Assembly: GCF_005434945.1 (NCBI RefSeq) | Contig: NZ_SKCH01000002.1 | Coordinates: 248,001 to 312,000, forward strand | Direction: 5' to 3' | DNA from: Prescottella subtropica | GTDB taxonomy: Bacteria > Actinomycetota > Actinomycetes > Mycobacteriales > Mycobacteriaceae | Length of the DNA: 64,000 bases | In this document: positions 34,943 to 45,942 of the stretch, piece after piece | How positions within the stretch are numbered: the first letter of the stretch is position 1 | How the letters are laid out: each line of letters starts with the position of its first letter | Notes under the pieces: generated by a model | Told to the model about the DNA's origin: nothing | Database searches by the model: none | What the model saw: the letters and a program-made list of their open reading frames with translations, nothing else | Made by a program: the position numbers and the translations under genes

Positions 34943-35075
34943 TGCTCCTGGACTCTCCTCATCCGAGTGCTGCCCGTCGGAGCCGCACTACCTTGCACTG
35001 ACTGGGGTCATCGACTGCTCGGTCCTCACCGGAACTCTAGCCGGTCGGACCGTCGGTCCGGTCGCCGCGTACCGG

Positions 35076-35081
35076 TAGCGT
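35076..35081 (+). promoter_or_regulatory. -10 hexamer for leaderless pdxH
   Basis: TAGCGT, then eight bases, then GTG at 35090. No ribosome-binding site is visible in between. Confidence 0.4.
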
Positions 35082-35089
35082 CTGCTGCT

Positions 35090-35806
35090 GTGTCGTCAGA
35101 TTCCCAGCCGTCAGATGCACCGAGACGGGGCTCCCGGAAATCCGATCTCTCCGTCATGCGGGTGAGCTACGGGGAGATCGGTCCGCAGCGGCCCGTCGTC
35201 GAACCCGATCTCGAGCCGTCGTGGCTGGACGACGGGTGGGCGGCGCTGGCGCGGCAGTGGGTGGAGGAGGCGATCGACGCCGGACTGCCGGAACCCAATG
35301 CGATGGTGCTCGGCACCGTCGACGCCGACGGGCATCCGTGCACGCGGACGGTGCTGTGCAAGGCGCTCGACGCCGACGGTGTGCAGTTCTTCACCAACTA
35401 CGACTCCGACAAGGGCCGCCAACTCGCGGCCACCCCGTACGCGTCGGTGACGTTCACCTGGATTGCGCTGGCGCACCAGCTGACGGTCCGCGGACCTGTG
35501 GAGAGAGTCGGTGCGGATACGACTCTCGCCTACTGGGACAGCCGCCCCCGCGGCTCGCGGCTCGGGGCGTGGGCGTCGCAGCAGTCGCGTCCGGCCGTGT
35601 CCCGCGCGGACCTCGAGGCGCAACTCGTCGACGCCGGCGCCCGGTTCCCGGTCGGCACCGACATCCCCGTGCCCGAACACTGGGGTGGTTTCCGGATCCG
35701 GCCCGAGGTGGTCGAGTTCTGGCAGGGCCGGCCAAACCGCATGCACAACCGGATCCGGGCGCGTCTGGTCGACGGGATCCGGGTCGTCGAACGCCTGCAG
35801 CCGTGA
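35090..35806 (+). CDS. pdxH: Pyridoxamine/pyridoxine 5'-phosphate oxidase
   Basis: A 238-residue FMN enzyme. It contains [56 protein letters not shown] and the C-terminal [11 protein letters not shown] with WQGRPNRMH. It oxidises pyridoxamine or pyridoxine phosphate to PLP, the cofactor of the serC and dapC products nearby. GTG 35090 is used; an ATG at 35157 would remove a poorly conserved leader. Its stop overlaps the MFS start. Confidence 0.95.
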   Translation: MSSDSQPSDAPRRGSRKSDLSVMRVSYGEIGPQRPVVEPDLEPSWLDDGWAALARQWVEEAIDAGLPEPNAMVLGTVDADGHPCTRTVLCKALDADGVQFFTNYDSDKGRQLAATPYASVTFTWIALAHQLTVRGPVERVGADTTLAYWDSRPRGSRLGAWASQQSRPAVSRADLEAQLVDAGARFPVGTDIPVPEHWGGFRIRPEVVEFWQGRPNRMHNRIRARLVDGIRVVERLQP

Positions 35807-37086
35807 TGCGGTCGCTGCTCGCCGACGTCACCCCGCTCCGCAACCCCGACTACCGGCGACTGTGGACGAGTGGCATCGTCACCGTCGTCGGCGCCCAGTT
35901 GACCGTCGTCGCAGTGCCGTTGCAGATCTTCGCGATCACCCAGAACTCGGCGTACGTCGGGCTCGCGGGTCTGTTCGGGCTGGTGCCGCTCGTGGTGTTC
36001 GGACTGTGGGGCGGTGCGCTCGCCGACGTCATGGACCGGCGCAAGCTCATCATCGTCACGACACTCGGGCTGATCGGCACGTCCGTGCTGTTGTGGGTGC
36101 AGGCGGCCGCGCACGTCGACAACGTGTGGCTGCTGCTGTGCCTGTTCTCGCTGCAGCAGGTGTTCTTCGCGATCAACTCGCCGACCCGCAGCGCGATCAT
36201 CCCGCGGCTGCTGCCGTTGAAGGACATGCCGGCCGCGAACTCGCTGAACATGACGGTGTTCCAGTTCGGGGCCATCGCCGGGCCGCTGCTGGCGGGCGTG
36301 CTCATCCCGGTGGCCGGGCTGGCGACCGTCTACCTGATCGACGCGGTCGCGCTGCTCGCGACGCTATGGGCGGTGATACGACTGCCGGCGCTGCCGCCGA
36401 CCGGACCGGCCCGCCGCGCCGGGCTGAAAGCGGTGGGGGAGGGCTTCACGTATCTCGCCACCCAGAAGGTGTTGCTGGCGTCGTTCGTCGTCGACATCGT
36501 GGCGATGGTGTTCGGGATGCCGCGGGCCCTGTTCCCGCAGATCGCGCACGAATCGTTCGGTGATCCCCTCGACGGCGGCATCGCCCTCGGTCTGCTGTTC
36601 GCGGCCATGTCGGCGGGCGCGGTCCTCGGCGGTGTGTTCTCCGGGTGGCTGCCCCGCATCCGCTACCAGGGCCGGGTCGTCGTCGTGTGCATCGCGGCGT
36701 GGGGTGTCGCCATGATCGGGTTCGGGGTCGTCGTCGGTTTCTCGACGCCGGACAGTCCGGCGCTGCTGCTGTGGGCGGCGCTCGCGTTCCTCGCGATCGG
36801 CGGCGCCGTCGACATGATCTCCGCCGCGCTGCGCTCGACGATGCTGCAGCAGGTCGCCACCGACGACATGCGCGGACGCCTGCAGGGCGTGTTCACCGTC
36901 GTCGTCGCGGGCGGCCCGCGCATCGGCGACGTCCTGCACGGTCTCGGCGCGTACTACCTCGGAACCGTGGTCGCTTCGGCCGGCGGTGGACTGCTCGTGG
37001 TGATCGGTGTGGTGATCTCGGTGCTGCTCTTCCCGATGTTCCTGCGGTATCGGGTCGACGCGTCCGGACGGCCCGAACATGCCTGA
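35806..37086 (+). CDS. MFS transporter (MFS_3 / EntS-like)
   Basis: A 426-residue protein with 12 predicted helices. It begins TPLRNPDYRRLWTSGIVTVVGAQLTVVAVPLQI and has the family loop GGALADVMDRRKL, as in EntS-type exporters. The substrate is unknown. TGATG joins it to pdxH, so the two are translated together; whether it handles a B6 vitamer is a guess. Confidence 0.9.
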   Translation: MRSLLADVTPLRNPDYRRLWTSGIVTVVGAQLTVVAVPLQIFAITQNSAYVGLAGLFGLVPLVVFGLWGGALADVMDRRKLIIVTTLGLIGTSVLLWVQAAAHVDNVWLLLCLFSLQQVFFAINSPTRSAIIPRLLPLKDMPAANSLNMTVFQFGAIAGPLLAGVLIPVAGLATVYLIDAVALLATLWAVIRLPALPPTGPARRAGLKAVGEGFTYLATQKVLLASFVVDIVAMVFGMPRALFPQIAHESFGDPLDGGIALGLLFAAMSAGAVLGGVFSGWLPRIRYQGRVVVVCIAAWGVAMIGFGVVVGFSTPDSPALLLWAALAFLAIGGAVDMISAALRSTMLQQVATDDMRGRLQGVFTVVVAGGPRIGDVLHGLGAYYLGTVVASAGGGLLVVIGVVISVLLFPMFLRYRVDASGRPEHA

Positions 37087-37217
37087 CCCGCGCGACGGCG
37101 ATCACCGTTTCACGGCCCGGGGCGGACCCTCCGTGGGCGACCCGGCTCACGGGCGGCTAGTTTCTACTTGAATGTTACGAAGTTACTCACTGGTCTGAGT
37201 TTGAGAGGGATCCTTTC

Positions 37218-38516
<1,299 letters not shown>

Positions 38517-38562
38517 GCAGCGCTGACCCGTCTGCCCGACTCCAACAGATCGGACACCCATC

Positions 38563-39288
38563 ATGAGCACCAAGCCCGAGATCGAGTTCCAGGACGGCCC
38601 CGCGCCCACCGAACTCGTCATCAAGGACATCGTCGTCGGTGACGGCGCCGAGGCCACCCCCGGCGCCAAGGTCGAGGTCCACTACGTCGGCGTCGAATTC
38701 GACTCCGGCGAGGAGTTCGACTCGTCGTGGGGCCGCGGCGAATCCATCACCTTCCCGCTGCAGGGCCTCATCGCCGGCTGGCAGGAGGGCATCCCGGGCA
38801 TGAAGGTCGGCGGACGTCGTCAGCTGACGATCCCGCCGGAGCTCGCCTACGGTCCGGCGGGCGGCGGCCACCAGCTGTCCGGCAAGACGCTGGTGTTCGT
38901 CATCGACCTGCTCGACGTGGTCGTCCCGCCGGAGCCCCCGGTCATCGAACCGGCCACCGGCCCGGCCCCGGCCGAACTCGTCATCGAGGACATCACCGTC
39001 GGCGACGGCGCGGAGGCCCAGCCGGGTGCCGTCGTGGACGTCCACTACCACGGTGTCGAGTTCGACTCGAACCAGGTGTTCGACTCGTCGTTCCTGCGCG
39101 GCGACTCCGTCGTGTTCCCGCTGAACCGGCTCATCCCCGGCTGGCAGGAAGGTATCCCCGGCATGAAGGTCGGCGGACGCCGCAAGCTCACGGTTCCGCC
39201 GGAGCTCGCGTACGGTCCGGCCGGTAGCGGCCACCAGCTGTCCGGTAAGACGCTGGTGTTCGTCATCGACCTGCTCGGCACCAAGTAG
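38563..39288 (+). CDS. Tandem two-domain FKBP-type peptidyl-prolyl isomerase
   Basis: A 241-residue protein made of two FKBP domains (about 20-112 and 137-238). They are largely identical in the block GWQEGIPGMKVGGRR...LAYGPAG.GHQLSGKTLVFVIDLL. There is no signal peptide, so it should be cytoplasmic. It catalyses cis-trans proline isomerisation and may act as a chaperone. It follows gltA by 46 bp and a strong terminator follows it, so it may share the gltA transcript. Confidence 0.93.
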   Translation: MSTKPEIEFQDGPAPTELVIKDIVVGDGAEATPGAKVEVHYVGVEFDSGEEFDSSWGRGESITFPLQGLIAGWQEGIPGMKVGGRRQLTIPPELAYGPAGGGHQLSGKTLVFVIDLLDVVVPPEPPVIEPATGPAPAELVIEDITVGDGAEAQPGAVVDVHYHGVEFDSNQVFDSSFLRGDSVVFPLNRLIPGWQEGIPGMKVGGRRKLTVPPELAYGPAGSGHQLSGKTLVFVIDLLGTK

Positions 39289-39305
39289 CCGGTAGAACGA
39301 AAAGA

Positions 39306-39341
39306 ACTCGGGCCCCACACCTTTCGGTGTGGGGCCCGAGT
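39306..39341. terminator. Bidirectional hairpin terminator
   Basis: Perfect 16-bp arms (ACTCGGGCCCCACACC and complement) around a TTTC loop, between the converging FKBP and mycolyltransferase genes. Confidence 0.85.
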
Positions 39342-39373
39342 CCGTTCAGCGAGGGTGAACTACCGGCGCAGGG

Positions 39374-40447
39374 TTACCGCGGGGTATTCATGGCGTCGGC
39401 GAGCATCGGCCACGAGTTGTTCAGGTCGTCACGCCAGTAGCCCCACGAGTGGGTGCCGGCCGGCTTGAAGTCGAAGAAGGCCTGATCGCCCATGCCGTTC
39501 GCGTTGACCGCGTTGAACAGGCGGTGCGTGCACTCGTTGGTGGCGGCCTCGATGATGCCGCCGACGACCACCTGGTTGGCCAGGGTCGCCATGTTGCCGT
39601 TGATGCCCGGGCTGTCGAGGGTGTCGTGCGGGCCCGGCAGGCCGGACGCGTTGGACACGTACAGCTTGGGGCCGCCCTTGAGCTGACCGATGTTGATGAT
39701 CGGATCGTGCTTGATCCAGTCGGGGCTGCCGACCGGGCCCCACATCTTCTCGACGTCGGCGTCGCCGCGGGCGGCGATGACGATCTGGATGTAGGTCTGG
39801 CCCACCGGCGTCGCGGTGTCGGCGCAGCCGCTGTACGCGCCGACGGCCTTGTACAGGTTCTTGTCGGCGAGCGCGAGGTTGAACACCGAGGTGCCCGACG
39901 TGGAGATACCGGCGAGCGTGTTGACACCCGTGGTGTTCAGCGCCTTGTCGATGACCGGCGGCAGTTCCTTGGTGAGGAACGTCTCCCACTTGTTGACGCC
40001 GTGCAGCGCCGGCTCGGCCTGCTTCCAGTCGGTGTAGTAGGTGAACGCGCCCTCCATCGGGGTGACGACGTTGACCTGCTTGCCGGCGAAGAACTCACCG
40101 ATGTTGGCCTGGCGCTGCCACGACGCGGAGTCCTCGCCGCCGCCGGCACCGTTGAGCAGGTACAGGGTGGGAGCCTTCTTCGACGTGTCCGCCGGGCGGA
40201 CCACGTCGATCGGGATGTTGCGGTTCATCGACGCGGAGTGCACGGTCAGGCGCAGCTTGTTGGGACCGGTCGAGACCGCGTTCACCAGTTTGGTGTCGCC
40301 GTTCGATGCCTTGGTTGCCGCCACCTGATCGGCATCGGCCGGTGCCGCAGAGGCCACACCGGTTCCGAGGACGGCGGGCAGGACGGCGACCGTCGCCGTG
40401 GCGCCGATCAACGCTTTGAGCCGGCGGGACTTCTTGGTAACGCGCAT
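39374..40447 (-). CDS. Secreted antigen-85-type mycolyltransferase/esterase
   Basis: A 357-residue exported alpha/beta hydrolase. The signal peptide covers about residues 1-36 (basic MRVTKKSRRLK, ending VASAAPAD). The esterase-D fold shows LYLLNGAGGG, the nucleophile in GISTSGTS, and the catalytic His in GTHSWGYW. Antigen-85 homologues transfer mycolic acids onto trehalose or arabinogalactan in the cell wall. A Cys pair (YSGCADT ... TNECTHR) is present. It implies a mycolate-containing envelope. Confidence 0.93.
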   Translation of the reverse strand: MRVTKKSRRLKALIGATATVAVLPAVLGTGVASAAPADADQVAATKASNGDTKLVNAVSTGPNKLRLTVHSASMNRNIPIDVVRPADTSKKAPTLYLLNGAGGGEDSASWQRQANIGEFFAGKQVNVVTPMEGAFTYYTDWKQAEPALHGVNKWETFLTKELPPVIDKALNTTGVNTLAGISTSGTSVFNLALADKNLYKAVGAYSGCADTATPVGQTYIQIVIAARGDADVEKMWGPVGSPDWIKHDPIINIGQLKGGPKLYVSNASGLPGPHDTLDSPGINGNMATLANQVVVGGIIEAATNECTHRLFNAVNANGMGDQAFFDFKPAGTHSWGYWRDDLNNSWPMLADAMNTPR

Positions 40448-40600
40448 GCTTTCTCACCTTCGGGGCGGTCGGCCGGGGAACGCGGCCGCGTCCCCCGGAG
40501 TCGATCGTGTATATCACTTCGGCTATCGGGTGTACGTCTCGTTTCGCTACCGGTTGCCCGAAAGTTCTCGAGACGTTCCCGAATTATCGGTCATAAACCG

Positions 40601-42991
40601 TCAGACCATGTCGTTTTTCTGTAACCAGCGCAGAGTCGGCCAACCGCAGAATACCGGCAGCCAGCAGGTGAGTACCCGGTAGAGCAGCACGGACGGTACC
40701 GCGATGCCGACGGGAAGACCGAATGCGGTCAGGCCGCCGATGAGGGCGGCCTCGACGGCGCCCACACCGCCGGGGGTGGGGGCGGCCGACGCGAGGGTGC
40801 CGCCGATCATCGTCACGATCGTCACGGTCACGAAGGTGGTGCCGCCGCCGAACGCCTCCACACTCGCCCACAGCGCGAGTGCGGCGCCGAGGGTGGTGCC
40901 GGCGCTGCCGAGCACGATGAGCAGGAAGCGGCCCGGGTTGCGGGCCAACTGGGAGAGGGACGCCATCACCTCGGTCAGCTGGGGGCGCACCTCGGTGCGC
41001 AGCCAGCGGCGGGCCTTGGGGATGAACATGAACGTGCCGACGGCGCCGAGCGCGATGCCGGCGATGAGGTAGAGCATGGTGCCGCGGGGTACGAAGTGCG
41101 ACAGGTCGGCGTCGCGTCCGGCCGCGACGCTGAAGAAGATGAGCAGTGCGACGTGGGTGACCACCTGCACCGTCTGCTGCAGTGCGACGGCGGCGGTCGC
41201 ACGGACGGTGCCGAGTCCGCCCTTCTGCAGGAACCGCACGCTCAGGGCGAGTCCGCCGACCCCGGCCGGGGTGGTGGTGGCCGCGAACGTGTTGGCCACC
41301 TGCATGACCACCAGGTGCCGGTAGCGCACCAGTTCGGACGCGCACGCCCACAGGGCGGCCGCGGCCCCGACGTAGGTGAGCGCGGAGACGACGAGGCCGG
41401 CGAGCGCCCACCACCAGTTCGCGGTCCGCAGCTCGGTGAGGAACGCCGGTACCTGGCTGATGAACGGGTACGCCACGTAGACCAGGCCGATCAGCAGCAC
41501 GAGCTGGATGGCCTGGTTGCGGGTGAAGCGGGTGACCTGTTCGGGGGCGATCTTGTCGATGTCGGTCTGCCGGCCGACCTCGTCGCGGATCCGTCCGAGC
41601 AGGGCTGCGGAGTCGTGGATCGGGCGGCGCAGCCGGGACGGCATCGCGGTCTTCGTGAGTCGCCCGGACGCGGCGAGCACCCGGTCGCGTCCGTGTGCGT
41701 CGAGCGCGGCCCGTACCGCCGGCTCGACCCCGAACAGGGCCGCCGTCGTGAGGAGCAGTTGCGCGGTGTCGGATTGGATCTGCGCCTCGGACACGCCGAG
41801 TTCGGCGTAGCCGAAGCCGTCGAACAGGGCCCGGTCGTCGTCGATCCGGATCTCCGACGCGCGTAGGTCGCCGTGCGTGATCTGGCGGGCGTGCAGGTCG
41901 CCGAGACCCGCCCACGCCATCGCGAGCAGTCGATCGCGCGGTGCGGCGTCGGCCGGGGTGAGGGACGCGATCGGGACACCGCGGGACACGGGGCGGACGA
42001 TGAGCTGCCAGCCGCGGTCGAGGGCGCTCACCGCGATCGGCTTGGACGCGGCCCGGCGGGTGTCGCCGACGGCGATCCCCATGAGCGCGCGATGTTCGAC
42101 GGCGCGGGCGAGTGACGCGTGCGCCGGCGTGCTCTCGCTGCTGCGTAGCGTCAACCAGTTCGCGAACTGGCGGATCGCGCCGCGGCTGCGCTGGTTCTGG
42201 CCGTACAGTTCGACGATCGTCTCGGGTTCGCCGTCACGGTCGGCGGCCAGGACGAGTGGGCCGCTGCCGGCCGGGGCGATCACCCGGAACGCGGTGACGC
42301 GGTGCCCCAGTCGGCCCAGTGTCTCGACGGCGGAGTCGAGCGGAACCTCGAGTGCGGGGGTGCCCACGACGAGCACGATGACCGCGCCCACCAGGTAGCC
42401 GACGGCCAGGCCCAGCATCGACCGGGCCGGCACGATCGAGCTGACCACCAGGTGGATCGGCGCGAACAGCAGCAGCAGGACCCACCACAGCCGGCGCCAG
42501 CGTTTCGGCAGCCACGGCCCCGACACGGTCAGGACCGCGGCGAGCATCGCGATCCAGCGGGGATCGTCGAGGAACTGGGACAGGAAAGTGTCGGCACGGT
42601 CGGAGACGTCGAGGTGCCATTGGGGGGCCGCGAACCCGGATCCGGTGATCGACAGTGCGATACCGGCGATGAACGCGGCCGCCGCGTAGCCGGCGAGCAG
42701 TTTCCACCGGCGTCCGACGACCAGTTGGATGAGGATCGCGAACGGCAACGCCAGGATCGCGATGCCGTACAGCAGGTAGACGGTGTCGGCGACGCCCGGT
42801 GACAGGATGCCGACGATGTCGGACACCGACGTCTCGAGGGCGTCCCATTCGCTGCGGGTGATCACCGATCCGGCGATGACCGCGCCGAGGCCCACGAGCG
42901 CGAACACCACCCGCAGGATGTCGCTGGTCCGCCGGGTCAGCGGCTGCAGCAGGCTGCCGGTGACCGGGATGTCTCGTCCGTCAACTTTCAA
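40601..42991 (-). CDS. Flippase-type membrane protein: N-terminal membrane region, pseudokinase-like domain, LPG_synthase_TM domain
   Basis: A 796-residue protein. Residues ~25-215 hold about six to seven helices. Residues ~225-450 look like a degenerate kinase fold, with ITHGDLRASEIRIDDDRAL-type catalytic loop (HGDLRASE in place of HxDxxxxN) and DGFG in place of DFG. Residues ~480-790 are eight or so helices of the lysylphosphatidylglycerol synthase/flippase (AglD-like) family, with TTTPAGVGGLALSVRFL and AAPTPGGVGAVEAAL. A lipid-flipping role is inferred. It starts at TTG 42991, overlapping the prrB stop by 11 bp. Confidence 0.85.
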   Translation of the reverse strand: MKVDGRDIPVTGSLLQPLTRRTSDILRVVFALVGLGAVIAGSVITRSEWDALETSVSDIVGILSPGVADTVYLLYGIAILALPFAILIQLVVGRRWKLLAGYAAAAFIAGIALSITGSGFAAPQWHLDVSDRADTFLSQFLDDPRWIAMLAAVLTVSGPWLPKRWRRLWWVLLLLFAPIHLVVSSIVPARSMLGLAVGYLVGAVIVLVVGTPALEVPLDSAVETLGRLGHRVTAFRVIAPAGSGPLVLAADRDGEPETIVELYGQNQRSRGAIRQFANWLTLRSSESTPAHASLARAVEHRALMGIAVGDTRRAASKPIAVSALDRGWQLIVRPVSRGVPIASLTPADAAPRDRLLAMAWAGLGDLHARQITHGDLRASEIRIDDDRALFDGFGYAELGVSEAQIQSDTAQLLLTTAALFGVEPAVRAALDAHGRDRVLAASGRLTKTAMPSRLRRPIHDSAALLGRIRDEVGRQTDIDKIAPEQVTRFTRNQAIQLVLLIGLVYVAYPFISQVPAFLTELRTANWWWALAGLVVSALTYVGAAAALWACASELVRYRHLVVMQVANTFAATTTPAGVGGLALSVRFLQKGGLGTVRATAAVALQQTVQVVTHVALLIFFSVAAGRDADLSHFVPRGTMLYLIAGIALGAVGTFMFIPKARRWLRTEVRPQLTEVMASLSQLARNPGRFLLIVLGSAGTTLGAALALWASVEAFGGGTTFVTVTIVTMIGGTLASAAPTPGGVGAVEAALIGGLTAFGLPVGIAVPSVLLYRVLTCWLPVFCGWPTLRWLQKNDMV

Positions 42992-44288
42992 GGGTCACCA
43001 CCAGCCGTGCGCCGCCGAGAGCGCTGTCCTCGAAGCGGGCGCTGCCGCCGTGCAGTCCGGCCTGCTGTGCCACCAGCGCCAGTCCCAGGCCGGACCCGGT
43101 CCGGGCGGCGCTGCTGCCCCGACGGAACCGCTCGAACACCGCGGCCCGCTCGGGTTCGGGGATGCCGATGCCGTCGTCGTCGACGGTCAGGGTGACGCCG
43201 TCGTCGGTGCCGCGGTGCACGCCGATCGTCACGTGCCGGGCACGGCCGTGCCGGACGGCGTTGGTGATCGCGTTGTCGACTGCGAGCCGCAACCCGGCCG
43301 GTAGCCCGTGGACCACCAGTCCGGGTGGGGCGTCGACGGTCACGGTCAGCCCGCGGTACTGACGCTGCGCGTCGGACGCGGCCAGGTCGCACAGTTCCGT
43401 CAGATCGACGTCGACGTGGTCGCTCTCGCTCGACAGTTCCCCGGACGCCAGCCGTTCGAGCGCCGTGAGGGTGGCCTCGAGCCGTCCCTGCGTGCGCGCG
43501 ATGTCGGAGAGGACCTCGCGGCGCTGTTCGTCGGACAGCTCGAGGGTGGTGACGACCTCGAGGTCGGTGCGCATCGCGGTCAGCGGGGTGCGCAGTTCGT
43601 GGGCGGACGCGGCTGCGAAGTCGCGGGCCGTCTCGAGGGCGGCGGCGGTGCGGGCCTGCGCATCGGAGACGTCCTGCAACATGGCTTCGACGGCACCGGC
43701 GAGCGCGTCGGCCTCCCGGACCCCGGACGCGGCCGGCGTCAGGTCGGGTTCCCGGCGGGTGACCCGTCGCGTCAACTCGACCAGTGGTCGGACGGCGTGC
43801 CCGCCGAACAGCCAGCCGAGCCCGCTGGCCGCGACGATCGCGAGGACCCCGACGAGCGCGACCTGTCGCTGCTGGTCGGTGGTGGGGTCCTTCGCTTCGG
43901 CGAGCGGGACCGCCACCGACAGCATCTCGGGTGCGCCCGGGCCGACGGGGGCGGTGAACGTGCGGAACGGGGTGCCGGCCACGTCGACGGTGCGTGATCC
44001 GGCGCCGAGTTCGGGTAGCCGGCTGGACGTGCTCGCGACGACGTCGCCGCCGGCGCGGATGGTCACGGCGAACGCGCCCGCGTCACCGAGGATGTTCAGG
44101 AACGGTGCTGCCGCACCGGCATTGACGACCAGGACCCGGGACGCGGTCTCGAGCCGCTGGTCGAGCTGCTGGAGGTTGTTGCGCGCGATCGCGAGCGCCA
44201 GGTAGACGCCGACCGCGGCGACGACGATGGTCGCGCCGAGCGCGGTCGCAGCGGCGACGCGGGCCCGCAGCGAATGCGGCCGCATCAT
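42981..44288 (-). CDS. prrB: Two-component sensor histidine kinase PrrB-like
   Basis: A 435-residue membrane kinase. It has helices at about 14-35 and 145-165 around an extracytoplasmic sensor domain, then HAMP, H-box [16 protein letters not shown]-box [15 protein letters not shown]1 DDDGIGIP and G2 GSGLGLALV. The double ATG at 44288/44285 overlaps the prrA stop. Gene order and similarity suggest PrrAB (Rv0903c-0902c), which is essential in M. tuberculosis. The signal is unknown. Confidence 0.93.
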   Translation of the reverse strand: MMRPHSLRARVAAATALGATIVVAAVGVYLALAIARNNLQQLDQRLETASRVLVVNAGAAAPFLNILGDAGAFAVTIRAGGDVVASTSSRLPELGAGSRTVDVAGTPFRTFTAPVGPGAPEMLSVAVPLAEAKDPTTDQQRQVALVGVLAIVAASGLGWLFGGHAVRPLVELTRRVTRREPDLTPAASGVREADALAGAVEAMLQDVSDAQARTAAALETARDFAAASAHELRTPLTAMRTDLEVVTTLELSDEQRREVLSDIARTQGRLEATLTALERLASGELSSESDHVDVDLTELCDLAASDAQRQYRGLTVTVDAPPGLVVHGLPAGLRLAVDNAITNAVRHGRARHVTIGVHRGTDDGVTLTVDDDGIGIPEPERAAVFERFRRGSSAARTGSGLGLALVAQQAGLHGGSARFEDSALGGARLVVTLES

Positions 44289-45004
44289 GCGGGTTCCCGC
44301 ACGACGAAACCCACGCCGCGGACGGTGTGCACGATCCGGGGGGTGCCGCCGGCCTCGAACTTGCGGCGCAGGTAGCCGACGAACACGTCGACGACGTTGG
44401 TGTCGGGCGCGAAATCCGCAAAATCGTAGCCCCACACCAGATCCAGTAGCCGCTCGCGGCTCAGGACCACCCCGGCGTTGCGGGCCAGCACCTCGATGAG
44501 CTCGAATTCTCTTTTGGTGAGGGAGATCTCGGTGCCGTCGACGAGCACCCGCCTGCCGTCGACGTCGACGGACAGGGGGCCGACCGTGATCGGGGGGTCG
44601 ATGCCGTCGGCGCTGTTCGTGGCGGCCGGTGTCGATCGGCGGCGCAGCATCGCGCGGATCCGGGCCACCAGTTCGGCGAGGACGAACGGTTTGACGAGGT
44701 AGTCGTCGGCGCCGGATTCGAGCCCGGCGATGCGGTCGTCGACCGAACTGCGCGCACTGAGGACACAGATCGGGATCTCGTTGCCCTGCGACCGCAGGGT
44801 GGTGACCACACCGGTCCCGTCGAGGACGGGCATGTTCATGTCGAGGACCACGGCGTCCGGGGCGGCGTCCGCCACCACGCGCAGGGCCGCGGCGCCGTCG
44901 GCGGCGGTGAGGACGTCGAATCCGGACAGACGCAGTCCGCGCTCGAGGGAGGCGAGCACGTCGGCGTCGTCATCCACGACCAGGACGGTGGGGGTCACGG
45001 TCAT
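44285..45004 (-). CDS. prrA: OmpR/PhoB-family response regulator PrrA-like
   Basis: A 239-residue regulator. The receiver domain (about 5-120) has acidic VVDDDAD, phospho-Asp in [12 protein letters not shown], and Lys in DDYLVKPF. A winged-helix DNA-binding domain (about 145-238) ends [15 protein letters not shown]. It pairs with prrB. The start at 45004 is preceded by CACAAT at six bases, a leaderless arrangement; an in-frame ATG at 45052 is less likely. Confidence 0.94.
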   Translation of the reverse strand: MTVTPTVLVVDDDADVLASLERGLRLSGFDVLTAADGAAALRVVADAAPDAVVLDMNMPVLDGTGVVTTLRSQGNEIPICVLSARSSVDDRIAGLESGADDYLVKPFVLAELVARIRAMLRRRSTPAATNSADGIDPPITVGPLSVDVDGRRVLVDGTEISLTKREFELIEVLARNAGVVLSRERLLDLVWGYDFADFAPDTNVVDVFVGYLRRKFEAGGTPRIVHTVRGVGFVVREPA

Positions 45005-45010
45005 CCGAGC

Positions 45011-45016
45011 ATTGTG
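45011..45016 (-). promoter_or_regulatory. -10-like CACAAT for leaderless prrA
   Basis: CACAAT, then GCTCGG, then ATG on the minus strand. The first base departs from TANNNT. The rest of the 209-bp gap to dsbA shows TACCAT at 45156-45161, a possible dsbA -10. Confidence 0.4.
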
Positions 45017-45213
45017 CCCGCCCGCGGCGGTGGATCCGTGCATTGTCGTCACACCTCCAGGTGGGCGTGACAGTCGGAGGGTGCGGGCACGGAGGCGATG
45101 CTAATTCATCGGGAATGCCGGACACGAACGCTCCGGGGGCGCCGTCGGCGCCGGGTACCATGGCCGATCGTTGGGTTTGTGGGTGAATTGACCGGATTGG
45201 ATGCGGGGAGATC

Positions 45214-45942
45214 ATGGCGGCGCGGGGCAGACTGTTCGGGATCAGGCGAGACGTGTGGCTCCTCGCCGTGCTGGGCGTCGCCGCGATAGTGCTGGCAGGA
45301 TTCCTCGTGGTGGGCCGCGGGTCCGACACCGCACCGGCCGCATCGGGGCCGGAGTCGGGACAGTCGACCGAGCCGACGTTCGGCCCGGTCGGTGACCTGG
45401 CGCGCCGGATCGACGGCGACCCGCTCGCGCGCGGCACGATCGACGCGCCCGTGACGATGGTGGTCTTCTCCGACTACCGCTGCCCGTTCTGCGCGAAGTT
45501 CAGCCGCGACACCGAACCGCAGCTCGTCGAGAAGTACGTGAACTCGGGACAGCTGCGGATCGAGTGGCGCGACCTGCCGCTGTTCGGCGAGCAGTCACGG
45601 GCCGCCGCCGTCGCCGGTCGCGCGGCCGGCGCGCAGGGCAAGTTCTGGGAGTTCAACTCGGCGCTCTACGCGGCCGCCCCCGACCGCGGTCATCCGGAGT
45701 TCGACACCGCGACCCTCCGTGGGTTCGCGGAGCGGGCCGGTGTCCCGGATCTGGACCGGTTTGATCGGGACGCCGCAAGTGCCGACTTCGACCGCGCCGT
45801 CGGCTCCGACCTCCTCGAGGCGAAGATGCTCGGCGTGTCGAGCACGCCGGCGTTCGTCGTCAACGGTTACCCGATCCTGGGCGCGCAACCGTTCGACGCG
45901 TTCACCACGACGATCGAGAAGGCGGCCGGGCGGCAGCCGTGA
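45214..45942 (+). CDS. Membrane-anchored DsbA-like thiol-disulfide oxidoreductase
   Basis: A 242-residue protein with an N-terminal anchor (about 14-33), a linker, and a thioredoxin/DsbA fold. The active site is C90-P-F-C93 (SDYRCPFCAKF) and the cis-Pro loop SSTPAFVV. It acts outside the membrane on exported thiols. GGGGAG precedes the ATG by about 5 nt. Its stop overlaps the start of the CcdA-like gene, its expected electron partner. Confidence 0.93.
   Translation: MAARGRLFGIRRDVWLLAVLGVAAIVLAGFLVVGRGSDTAPAASGPESGQSTEPTFGPVGDLARRIDGDPLARGTIDAPVTMVVFSDYRCPFCAKFSRDTEPQLVEKYVNSGQLRIEWRDLPLFGEQSRAAAVAGRAAGAQGKFWEFNSALYAAAPDRGHPEFDTATLRGFAERAGVPDLDRFDRDAASADFDRAVGSDLLEAKMLGVSSTPAFVVNGYPILGAQPFDAFTTTIEKAAGRQP

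Noticed and set aside
37087-37217. A specific gltA promoter in the AT-richer stretch
   Set aside because: Several weak TANNNT-like hexamers but none with convincing spacing; left unassigned.
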